From assembly GCF_918797505.1 (NCBI RefSeq), contig NC_092794.1:65509345-65573344 (forward strand): a DNA stretch of 64,000 nucleotides. The letters are read 5' to 3'. A program made the translations under genes and the position numbers. Source of the DNA: Bemisia tabaci. Its lineage: Eukaryota; Arthropoda; Insecta; Hemiptera; Aleyrodidae. The notes under the pieces are model-generated. The model made no database searches and was not told the DNA's origin. It was given only the letters and a program-made list of their open reading frames with translations. Positions 50,501-62,500 of the stretch are shown in pieces (position 1 is the first letter of the stretch; each line of letters starts with the position of its first letter).

Positions 50501-53500
50501 GAGACAGCAAATAGCCAGGCGGGACTTGGGTGCTTTTTCCGCCAAAGCAGCATCGCGTTCCCCCGCGACCCTCCGAGAGTGGTTGCACCCTCGGTTGCCC
50601 CGTTTCCAGTGCGAGAGAGACGGAAAATCGCCGAGGTAGCAAGCGTATAAGTGCCAGAGAGACAGAAAATATCCTAGGTAGGAAGCCTATAAGTGCGAGA
50701 GAGACAGAAAATAGCCAGGCGGCTCGCTAAAGTGTGCGAGAAAGACAGAAAATATCCTAGGTAGGAAGCCTATAAGTGCGAGAGAGACAGAAAATAGCCA
50801 GGCGGCTCGCTAAAGTGTGCGAGAGAGACAGAAAATATCCTAGGTAGGAAGCCTTTAAGTGCGAGAGAGACAGAAAACAGCCAGGCGGCTCGCTAAAGTG
50901 TGCGAGAGAGACAGAAAATCGCCCAGGTAGGAAGCCTATAAGTGCGAGAGAGACAGCAAATAGCCAGGCGGGACTTGGGTGGTTCTTCCGCCAAAGCAGC
51001 ATCGCGTTCCCCCGCGACCCTCCGAGAGTGGTTGCACCCTCGGTTGCCCCGTTTCCGGTGCGACAGAGTCAGAAAATCGCCGAGGTAGCAAGCGTATAAG
51101 TGCGAGAGAGATAGAAAATCGCCCAGGTAGGAAGCCTATTAGTGCGAGAGCGACGGAAAATAGCCAGGCGACTCGCTAAAGTGTGCGAGAGAGACAGAAA
51201 ATCGCACAGGTAGGAAGCCTATAAGTGCGAGAGAGACAGCAAATAGCCAGGCGGGACTTGAGTGGTTTTTCCGCCAAAGCAGCATCGCGTTCCCCCGCGA
51301 CCCTTCGAGAGTGGTTGCACCCTCGGTTGCCCCGTTTCCAGTGCGAGAGGGCCAGAAAATTGCCGAGGTAGCAAGCGTATAAGTGCGAGAGAGATAGAAA
51401 ATCGCCCAGGTAGGAAGCCTATAAGTGCGAGAGAGACAGCAAATAGCCAGGCGGGACTTGGGTGGTTTTTCCGCCAAAGCAGCATCGCGTTCCCCCGCGA
51501 CCCTCCGAGAGTGGTTGCACCCTCGGTTGCCCTGTTTCCAGTGCGAGAGAGACAGAAAATCGCCGAGGCAGCAAGCGTATAAAAGTGAGAGAGATAGAAA
51601 ATCGCCCAGGTAGGAAGCCTATAAGTGCGAGAGAGACAGAAAGTAGCCAGGCGGCTCGCTAAAGTGTGCGAGAGAGACAAAAAAATCGCCCAGGTAGGAA
51701 GCCTATAAGTGCGAGAGGAGACAGAAAATAGCTAGGCGGCTCGCTAAAGTGTGCGAGAGAGACAGAAAATCGCCCAGGTAGGAAGCTGAAAAGTGCGAGA
51801 GAGACAGCAAATAGCCAGGCGGGACTTGGGTGGTTTTTCCGCCAAAGCAGCATCGCGTTCCCCCGCGACCCTCCGAGAGTGGTTGCACCCTCGGTTGCCC
51901 TGTTTCCAGTGCGAGAGAGACAGAAAATCGCAGAGGTAGCAAGTGTATAAGTGCGAGAGAGATAGAAAATCGCCCAGGTAGGAAGCCTATAAGTGCGAGA
52001 GAGACGGAAAATAGCCAGGCGGCTCGCTAAAGTGTGCGAGAGAGACAGAAAATCGCCCAGGTAGGAAGCCTATAAGTGCGAGAGAGACAGAAAATAGCCA
52101 GGCGGGACTTGAGTGGTTTTTCCGCCAAAGCAGCATCGCGTTCCCCCGCGACCCTTCGAGAGTGGTTGCACCCTCGGTTGCCCCGTTTCCAGTGCGAGAG
52201 AGACAGAAAATCGCCGAGGTAGCGAGCGTATAAGTGCGAGAGAGATAGAAAATCGCCCACGTAGGAAGCCTGTAAGTGCGAGAGAGACAGAAAATAGCCA
52301 GGCGGCTCCCTAAAGTGTGCGAGAGAGACAGAAAATCGCCCAGGTAGGAAGCCTATAAGTGCGAGAGAGACAGCAAATAGCCAGGCGGGACTTGGGTGGT
52401 TTTTCCGCCAAAGCAGCATCGCGTTCCCCCGCGACCCTCCGTTGCCCCTCGTTGCACCCTCGGTTGCCCCGTTTCCAGTGCGAGAGAGACAGAAAATCGC
52501 GGAAGTAGCAAGCGTATAAGTGCGAGAGAGATAGAAAGCCGCCCAGGTAGGAAGCCTATAAGTGCGAGAGAGACAGAAAATAGCCAGGCGGCTCGCTAAA
52601 TTGTGCGAGAGAGACAGAAAATATCCAAGGTAGGAAGCCTATAAGTGCGAGAGAGACAGAAAATAGCCAGGCGGCTCGCTAAAGTGTGCGAGAGAGACAG
52701 AAAATATCCTACGTAGGAAGCCTATAAGTGCGAGAGAGACAGAAAATAGCCAGGCGACTCGCTAAAGTGTGCGAGAGAGACAGAAAATCGCCCAGGTAGG
52801 AAGCCTATAAGTGCGAGAGAGACAGCAAATAGCCAGGCGGGACTTGAGTGGTTTTTCCGCCAAAGCAGCATCGCGTTCCCCCGCGACCCTTCGAGAGTGG
52901 TTGCACCCTCGGTTGCCCCGTTTCCAGTGCGAGAGAGACAGAAAATCGCCGAGGTAGCGAGCGTATAAGTGCGAGAGAGATAGAAAATCGCCCACGTAGG
53001 AAGCCTGTAAGTGCGAGAGAGACAGAAAATAGCCAGGCGGCTCCCTAAAGTGTGCGAGAGAGACAGAAAATCGCCCAGGTAGGAAGCCTATAAGTGCGAG
53101 AGAGACAGCAAATAGCCAGGCGGGACTTGGGTGGTTTTTCCGCCAAAGCAGCATCGCGTTCCCCCGCGACCCTCCGAGAATGGTTGCACCCTCGGTTGCC
53201 CCGTTTCCGGTGCGGGAGAGACAGAAAATCGCCGAGGTAGCAAGCGTATAAGTGCGAGAGAGACAGAAAATATAGTAGGTAGGAAGCCTATAAGTGCGAA
53301 AGAGACAGAAAATAGCCAGGCGGCTCCCTAAAGTGTGCGAGAGGGACAGAAAATATCCTAGGTAGGAAGCCTATAAGTGCGAGAGAGACAGAAAATAGCC
53401 AGGCGACTCTCTAAAGTGTGCGAGAGAGACAGAAAATCGCCCAGGTAGGAAGCCTATAAGTGCGAGAGAGACAGCAAATAGCCAGGCGGGACTTGGGTGG

Positions 53501-56500
53501 TTTTTCCGCCAAAGCAGCATCGCGTTCCCCCGCGACCCTCCGAGAGTGGTTGCACCCTCGGTTGCCCCGTTTCCGGTGCGGGAGAGACAGAAAATCGCCG
53601 AGGTAGCAAGCGTATAAGTGCGAGAGAGATAGAAAATCGCCCAGGTATGAAGCCTAAAAGTGCGAGAGAGACAGAAAATAGCCAGGCGGCTCGCTAAAGT
53701 GTGCGAGAGAGACAGAAAATCGCACAGGTAGGAAGCCTATAAGTGCGAGAGAGACAGCAAATAGCCAGGCGGGACTTGGGTGGTTTTTCCGCCAAAGCAG
53801 CATCGCGTTACCCCGCGACCCTCCGAGAGTGGCTGCACCATCGGTTGTGCCGTTTCCAGTGCGAGAGAGACAGAAAATCGCCGAGGTAGCAAGCGTATAA
53901 GTGCGAGAGAGACAGAAAATATACTAGGTAGAGAAGCCCTTAAGTGCGAGAGAGACAGAAAATAGCCAGGCGGCTCGCTAAAGTGTGCGAGAGAGACAGA
54001 AAATATCCTAGGTAGGAAGCCTATAAGTGCGAGAGGGACAGAAAATAGCCAGGCGGCTCGCTAAAGTGTGCGAGAGAGACAGAAAATCGCCCAGGTAGGA
54101 AGCCTATTGGTGCGAGAGAGACAGCAAATAGCCAGGCGGGACTTGGGTGGTTTTTCCTCCAAAGCAGCATCGCGTTCCCCCGCGACCCTCCGAGAGTGGT
54201 TGCACCCTCGGTTGCCCTGTTTCCAGTACGAGAGAGACAGAAAATCGCCGAGGTAGCAAGCGTATAAGTGCGAGAGAGATAGAAAATCGCCCAGGTTGGA
54301 AGCCGATAAGTGCGAGAGCGACAGAATGTAGCCAGGCGGCTCGCTAAAGTGTGCGAGAGAGAAAAAAAAAGCGCCCAGGTAGGAAGCCTATAAGTGCGAG
54401 AGAGACAGAAAATAGCTAGGCGGCTCGCTAAAGTGTGCGAGACAGACAGAAAATCGCCCAGGTAGGAAGCCTATAAGTGCGAGAGAGACAGAAAATCGCC
54501 CAGGAAGGAAGCCTATAAGTGCGAGAGAGACAGCAAATAGCCAGCCGGGACTTGGGTGGTTTTTCCGCCAAAGCAGCATCGCGTTCCCCCGCGACCCTCC
54601 GAGAATGGTTGCACCCTCGGTTGCCCCGTTTCCAGTGCGAGAGAGACAGAAAATCGCCGAGGTAGCAAGCGTATAAGTGCGAGAGAGACAGAAAATATAC
54701 TAGGTAGAGAAGCCTTTAAGTGCGAGAGAGACAGAAAATAGCCAGGCGGCTCGCTAAAGTGTGCGAGAGACACAGAAAATATCCTAGGTAGGAAGCCTAT
54801 AAGTGCGAGAGAGACAGAAAATAGCCAGGCGGGACTTGGGTGGTTTTTCCGCCAAAGCAGCATCGCGTTCCCCCGCGACCCTCCGAGAGTGGTTGCACCC
54901 TCGGTTGCCCCGTTTCCAGTGCGAGAGAGACAGAAAATCGCCGAGAAAGACAGCGTATAAGTGCCAGAGAGACAGAAAATATCCTAGGTAGGAAGCCTAT
55001 AAGTGCGAGAGAGACAGAAAATAGCCAGGCGGCTCGCTAAAGTGTGCGAGAGAGACAGGAAATCGCCCAGGTAGGAAGCCTATAAGTGCGAGAGAGACAG
55101 CAAATAGCCAGGCGGTACTTGAGTGGTTTTTCCGCCAAAGCAGCATAGCGTTCCCCCGCGACCCTTCGAGAGTGGTTGCACCCTCGGTTGCCCCGTTTCC
55201 AGTGCGAGAGAGACAGAAAATCGCCGAGGTAGCAAGCGTATAAGTGCGAGAGAGATAGAAAATCGCCCAGGTAGGAAGCCTATAAGTGCGAGAGAGACAG
55301 CAAATAGCCAGGCGGGACTTGAGTGGTTTTTCCGCAAAAGCAGCATCGCGTTCCCCCGCGACCCTCCGAGAGTGGTTGCACCGTCGGTTGCCCCGTTTCC
55401 AGTTAGAGAGAGACAAAAAATCGCCAAGGTAGGAAGCGTATAAGTGCGAGAGAGATAGAAAATCGCCTAGATAGGAAGCCTATAAGTGAGAGAGAGACAG
55501 AAAATAGCCAGGCGGCTCGCTAAAGTGTGCGAGAGAGACAGAAAATCGCCCAGGTAGGAAGCCTATAAGTGCGAGAGAGACAGCAAATAGCCAGGCAGGA
55601 CTTGGGTGGTTTTTCCGCCAAAGCAGCATCGCGTTCCCCCGCGACCCTCCGAGAGTGGTTGCACCCTCGGTTGCCCCGTTTCCAGTGCGAGAGGGCCAGA
55701 AAATTTCCGAGGTAGCAAGCGTATAAGTGCGAGAGAGATAGAAAATCGCCCAGGTAGGAAGCCTATAAGTGCGAGAGAGACAGCAAATAGCCAGGCGGGA
55801 CTTGGGTGGTTTTTCCGCCAAAGCAGCATCGCGTTCCCCCGCGACCCTCCGAGAGTGGTTGCACCCTCGGTTGCCCTGTTTCCAGTGCGAGAGAGACAGA
55901 AAATCGCCGAGGCAGCAAGCGTATAAAAGTGAGAGAGATAGAAAATCGCCCAGGTAGGAAGCCTATAAGTGCGAGAGAGACAGAAAGTAGCCAGGCGGCT
56001 CGCTAAAGTGTGCGAGAGAGACAAAAAAATCGCCCAGGTAGGAAGCCTATAAGTGCGAGAGAGACAGAAAATAGCTAGGCGGCTCGCTAAAGTGTGCGAG
56101 AGAGACAGAAAATCGCCCAGGTAGGAAGCCTATAAGTGCGAGAGAGACAGCAAATAGCCAGGCGGGACTTGGGTGGTTTTTCCGCCAAAGCAGCATCGCG
56201 TTCCCCCGCGACCCTCCGAGAGTGGTTGCACCCTCGGTTGCCCTGTTTCCAGTGCGAGAGAGACAGAAAATCGCAGAGGTAGCAAGTGTATAAGTGCGAG
56301 AGAGATAGAAAATCGCCCAGGTAGGAAGCCTATAAGTGCGAGAGAGACGGAAAATAGCCAGGCGGCTCGCTAAAGTGTGCGAGAGAGACAGAAAATCGCC
56401 CAGGTAGGAAGCCTATAAGTGCGAGAGAGACAGAAAATAGCCAGGCGGGACTTGAGTGGTTTTTCCGCCAAAGCAGCATCGCGTTCCCCCGCGACCCTTC

Positions 56501-59500
56501 GAGAGTGGTTGCACCCTCGGTTGCCCCGTTTCCAGTGCGAGAGAGACAGAAAATCGCCGAGAAAGCAAGCGTATAAGTGCCAGAGAGACAGAAAATATCC
56601 TAGGTAGGAAGCCTATAAGTGCGAGAGAGACAGAAAATAGCCAGGCGGCTCGCTAAAGTGTGCGAGAGAGACAGGAAATCGCCCAGGTAGGAAGCCTATA
56701 AGTGCGAGAGAGACAGCAAATAGCCAGGCGGGACTTGGGTGGTTTTTCCGCCAAAGCAGCATCGCGTTCCCCCGCGACCCTCCGAGAGTGGTTGCACCCT
56801 CGGTTGCCCTGTTTCCAGTGCGACAGAGACAGAAAATCGCCGAGGTAGCAAGCGTATAAGTGCGAGAGAGATAGAAAATCGCCCAGGTAGGAAGCCTATA
56901 AGTGCGAGAGAGACAGAAAATAGCCAGGCGGCTCGCTAAAGTGTGCGAGAGAGACAGAAAATCGCCCAGGTAGGAAGCCTATAAGTGCGAGAGAGACAGA
57001 AAAGAGCCCGGCGGGATTTGAGTGGTTTTTCCGCCAAAGCAGCATCGCGTTCCCCCGCGACCCTTCGAGAGTGGTTGCACCCTCGGTTGCCCCGTTTCCA
57101 GTGCGAGAGAGACAGAAAATCGCGGAGGTAGCGAGCGTATAAGTGCGAGAGAGATAGAAAATCGCCCAGGTAGGAAGCCTATAAGTGCGAGAGAGACAGA
57201 AAATAGCCAGGCGGCACGCTAAAGTGTGCGAGAGAGACAGAAAATCGCCCAGGTAGGAAGCCTATAAGTGCGAGAGAGACAGCAAATAGCCAGGCGGGAC
57301 TTGGGTGGTTTTTCCGCCAAAGCAGCATCGCGTTCCCCCGCGACCCTCCGAGAGTGGTTGCACCCTCGGTTGCCCCGTTTCCAGTGCGAGAGAGACAGAA
57401 AATCGCCGAGGTAGCAAGCGTATAAGTGCGAGAGAGATAGAAAATCGCCCATGTAGGAAGCCTATAAGTGCGAGAGAGACAGAAAATAGCCAGGCGGCTC
57501 GCTAAAGTGTGCGAGAGAGACAGAAAAATCGCCAGGTAGGAAGCCTATAAGTGCGAGAGAGACAGAAAAGAGCCGGCGGGATTTGAGTGGTTTTTCCGCC
57601 AAAGCAGCATCGCGTTCCCCCGCGACCCTCCGAGAGTGGTTGCACCCTCGGTTGCCCTGTTTCCAGTGCGACAGAGACAGAAAATCGCCGAGGTAGCAAG
57701 CGTATAAGTGCGAGAGAGATAGAAAATCGCCCATGTAGGAAGCCTATAAGTGCGAGAGAGACAGAAAATAGCCAGGCGGCTCGCTAAAGTGTGCGAGAGA
57801 GACAGAAAATATCCTAGGTAGGAAGCCTATAAGTGCGAGAGAGACAGAAAATAGCCAGGCGGGGCTTGGGTGGTTCTTCCGCCAAAGTGGCATCGCGTTC
57901 CCCCGCGACCCTCCGAGAGTGGTTGCATCCTCGGTTGCCCCGTTTCCGGTGCGACAGAGTCAGAAAATCGCCGAGGTAGCAAGCGTATAAGTGCGAGAGA
58001 GATAGAAAATCGCCCAGGTAGGAAGCCTATAAGTGCGAGAGCGACAGAAAATAGCCAGGCGACTCGCTAAAGTGTGCGAGAGAGACAGAAAATCGCACAG
58101 GTAGGAAGCCTATAAGTGCGAGAGAGACAGCAAATAGCCAGGCGGGACTTGGGTGGTTTTTCCGCCAAAGCAGCATCGCGTTCCCCCGCGACCCTCCGAG
58201 AGTGGTTGCACCCTAGGTTGCCCCCTTTCCGGTGCGAGAGAGACAGAAAATAGCCGAGGTAGTAAGCGTATAAGTGCGAGAGAGATAGAAAATCGCCCAG
58301 TTAGGAAGCCTTTAAGTGCGAGAGGGACAGAAAATAGCCAGGCGGCTCGCTAAAGTGTGCGAGAGAGACAGAAAATCGCCCAGTTAGGAAGCCTATAAGT
58401 GCGAGAGAGACAGCAAATAGCCAGGCGGGACTTGGGTGCTTTTTCCGCCAAAGCAGCATCGCGTTCCCCCGCGACCCTCCGAGAGTGGTTGCACCCTCGG
58501 TTGCCCCGTTTCCAGTGCGAGAGGGACAGAAAATCGCCCAGGTAGGAAGCGTATAAGTGCGAGAGAGACAGAAAATTGCCCAGGTAGGAAGAATATAAGT
58601 GCAAGAGAGACAGCAAATAGCCAGACGGCTCGTTAAAGTGTGCGAGAGAGACAGAAAATTGCCCAGGTAGGAAGAATATAAGTGCGAGAGAGACAGCAAA
58701 TAGCCAGGCGGGACTTGAGTGGTTTTTCCGCCAAAGCAGCATCGCGTTCCCCCGCGACCCTTCGAGAGTGGTTGCACCCTCGGTTGCCCCGTTTCCAGTG
58801 CGAGAGAGACAGAAAATCGCCGAGGTAGCAAGCGTATAAGTGCGAGAGAGATAGAAAATCGCCCAGGTAGGAAGCCTATAAGTGCGAGAGAGACAGCAAA
58901 TAGCCAGGCGGGACTTGGGTGGTTTTTCCGCCAAAGCAGCATCGCGTTCCCCCGCGACCCTCCGAGAGTGGTTGCACCCTCGGTTGCCCCGTTTCCGTGC
59001 GAGAGAGACAGAAAATCGCCGAGGTAGCAAGCGTATAAGTGCGAGAGAGATAGAAAATCGCCCAGGTAGGAAGCCTATAAGTGCGAGAGAGACAGAAAAT
59101 AGCCAGGCGGCTCGCTAAAGTGTGCGAGAGAGACAGAAAATCGCCCAGGTAGGAAGCCTATAAGTGCGAGAGAGACAGCAAATAGCCAGGCGGGACTTGG
59201 GTGGTTTTTCCGCCAAAGCAGCATCGCGTTCCCCGCGACCCTCCGAGAGTGGTTGCACCCTCGGTTGTGCCCGTTTCCAGTGCGAGAGAGACAGAAAATC
59301 GCCGAGGTAGCAAGCGTATAAGTGCGAGAGAGATAGAAAATCGCCCAGGTTGGAAGCCGATAAGTGCGAGAGCGACAGAATGTAGCCAGGCGGCTCGCTA
59401 AAGTGTGCGAGAAAGAAAAAAAAAGCGCCCAGGTAGGAAGCCTATAAGTGCGAGAGAGACAGAAAATAGCTAGGCGGCTCGCTAAAGTGTGCGAGAGAGA

Positions 59501-62500
59501 CAGAAAATCGCCCAGGTAGGAAGCCTATAAGTGCGAGAGAGACAAAAAATCGCCCAGGAAGGAAGCCTATAAGTGCGAGAGAGACAGCAAATAGCCAGCG
59601 GGACTTGGGTGGTTTTTCCGCCAAAGCAGCATCGCGTTCCCCCGCGACCCTCCGAGAGTGGTTGCACCCTCGGTTGCCCCGTTTCCAGTGCGAGAGAGAC
59701 AGAAAATCGCCGAGGTAGCAAGCGTATAAGTGCGAGAGAGACAGAAAATCGCCTAGGTAGAGAAGCCTTTAAGTGCGAGAGAGACAGAAAATAGCCAGGC
59801 GGCTCGCTAAAGTGTGCGAGAGAGACAGAAAATCGCCCAGGTAGGAAGCCTATAAGTGCGAGAGAGACAGCAAATAGCCAGGCGGGACTTGGGTGGTTTT
59901 TCCGCCAAAGCAGCATCGCGTTCCCCCGCGACCCTCCGAGAGTGGTTGCACCCTCGGTTGCCCCGTTTCCAGTGCGAGAGAGACAGAAAATCGCCGAGAA
60001 AGACAGCGTATAAGTGCCAGAGAGACAGAAAATATCCTAGGTTGGAAGCCTATAAGTGCGAGAGAGACAGAAAATAGCCAGGCGGCTCGCTAAAGTGTGC
60101 GAGAGAGACAGGAAATCGCCCAGGTAGGAAGCCTATAAGTGCGAGAGAGACAGAAAATAGCCAGGCGGGACTTGAGTGGTTTTTCCGCCAAAGCAGCATC
60201 GCGTTCCCCCGCGACCCTTCGAGAGTGGTTGCACCCTCGGTTGCCCCGTTTCCAGTGCGAGAGAGACAGAAAATCGCCGAGGTAGCGAGCGTATAAGTGC
60301 GAGAGAGATAGAAAATCGCCCACGTAGGAAGCCTGTAAGTGCGAGAGAGACAGAAAATAGCCAGGCGGCTCCCTAAAGTGTGCGAGAGAGACAGAAAATC
60401 GCCCAGGTAGGAAGCCTATAAGTGCGAGAGAGACAGCAAATAGCCAGGCGGGACTTGGGTGGTTTTTCCGCCAAAGCAGCATCGCGTTCCCCCGCGACCC
60501 TCCGAGAGTGGTTGCACCCTCGGTTGCCCCGTTTCCAGTGCGAGAGAGACAGAAAATCGCGGAAGTAGCAAGCGTATAAGTGCGAGAGAGATAGAAAGCC
60601 GCCCAGGTAGGAAGCCTATAAGTGCGAGAGAGACAGAAAATAGCCAGGCGGGACTTGAGTGGTTTTTCCGCCAAAGCAGCATCGCGTTCCCCCGCGACCC
60701 TTCGAGAGTGGTTGCACCCTCGGTTGCCCCGTTTCCAGTGCGAGAGAGACAGAAAATCGCCGAGGTAGCGAGCGTATAAGTGCGAGAGAGATAGAAAATC
60801 GCCCACGTAGGAAGCCTGTAAGTGCGAGAGAGACAGAAAATAGCCAGGCGGCTCGCTAAAGTGTGCGAGAGAGACAGAAAATCGCCCAGGTAGGAAGCCT
60901 ATAAGTGCGAGAGAGACAGCAAATAGCCAGGCGGGACTTGGGTGGTTTTTCCGCCAAAGCAGCATCGCGTTCCCCCGCGACCCTCCGAGAGTGGTTGCAC
61001 CCTCGGTTGCCCCGTTTCCAGTGCGAGAGAGACAGAAAATCGCGGAAGTAGCAAGCGTATAAGTGCGAGAGAGATAGAAAGCCGCCCAGGTAGGAAGCCT
61101 ATAAGTGCGAGAGAGACAGAAAATAGCCAGGCGGCTTGCTAAATTGTGCGAGAGAGACAGAAAATATCCAAGGTAGGAAGCCTATAAGTGCGAGAGAGAC
61201 AGAAAATAGCCAGGCGGCTCGCTAAAGTGTGCGAGAGAGACAGAAAATATCCTACGTAGGAAGCCTATAAGTGCGAGAGAGACAGAAAATAGCCAGGCGA
61301 CTCGCTAAAGTGTGCGAGAGAGACAGAAAATCGCCCAGGTAGGAAGCCTATAAGTGCGAGAGAGACAGCAAATAGCCAGGCGGGACTTGGGTGGTTTTTC
61401 CGCCAAAGCAGCATCGCGTTCCCCCGCGACCCTCCGAGAATGGTTGCACCCTCGGTTGCCCCGTTTCCGGTGCGGGAGAGACAGAAAATCGCCGAGGTAG
61501 CAAGCGTATAAGTGCGAGAGAGACAGAAAATATCCTAGGTAGGAAGCCTATAAGTGCGAAAGAGACAGAAAATAGCCAGGCGGCTCCCTAAAGTGTGCGA
61601 GAGGGACAGAAAATATCCTAGGTAGGAAGCCTATAAGTGCGAGAGAGGCAGAAAATAGCCAGGCGACTCTCTAAAAGGTGCGAGAGAGACAGAAAATCGC
61701 CCAGGTAGGAAGCCTATAAGTGCGAGAGAGACAGCAAATAGCCAGGCGGGACTTGGGTGGTTTTTCCGCCAAAGCAGCATCGCGTTCCCCCGCGACCCTC
61801 CGAGAGTGGTTGCACCCTCGGTTGCCCCGTTTCCAGTGCGAGAGAGACAGAAAATCGCCGAGGTAGCAAGCGTATAAGTGCGAGAGAGATAGAAAATCGC
61901 CCAGGTAGGAAGCCTATAAGTGCGAGAGAGACAGCAAATAGCCAGGCGGGACTTGGGTGGTTTTTCCGCCAAAGCAGCATCGCGTTCCCCCGCGACCCTC
62001 CGAGAGTGGTTGCACCCTCGGTTGCCCCGTTTCCGGTGCGGGAGAGACAGAAAATCGCCGAGGTAGCAAGCGTATAAGTGCGAGAGAGATAGAAAATCGC
62101 CCAGGTATGAAGCCTAAAAGTGCGAGAGAGACAGAAAATAGCCAGGCGGCTCGCTAAAGTGTGCGAGAGAGACAGAAAATCGCACAGGTAGGAAGCCTAT
62201 AAGTGCGAGAGAGACAGCAAATAGCCAGGCGGGACTTGGGTGGTTTTTCCGCCAAAGCAGCATCGCGTTACCCCGCGACCTTCCGAGAGTGGCTGCACCA
62301 TCGGTTGTGCCGTTTCCAGTGCGAGAGAGACAGAAAATCGCCGAGGTAGCAAGCGTATAAGTGCGAGAGAGATAGAAAATCGCCCAGGTTGGAAGCCGAT
62401 AAGTGCGAGAGCGACAGAATGTAGCCAGGCGGCTCGCTAAAGTGTGCGAGAGAGAAAAAAAAGCGCCCAGGTAGGAAGCCTATAAGTGCGAGAGAGACAG

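Noticed and set aside
60090..60965. 291-codon minus-strand frame in the array
   Set aside because: It is reverse-strand satellite with few stops; it restarts at repeat boundaries and shows no codon-type conservation.
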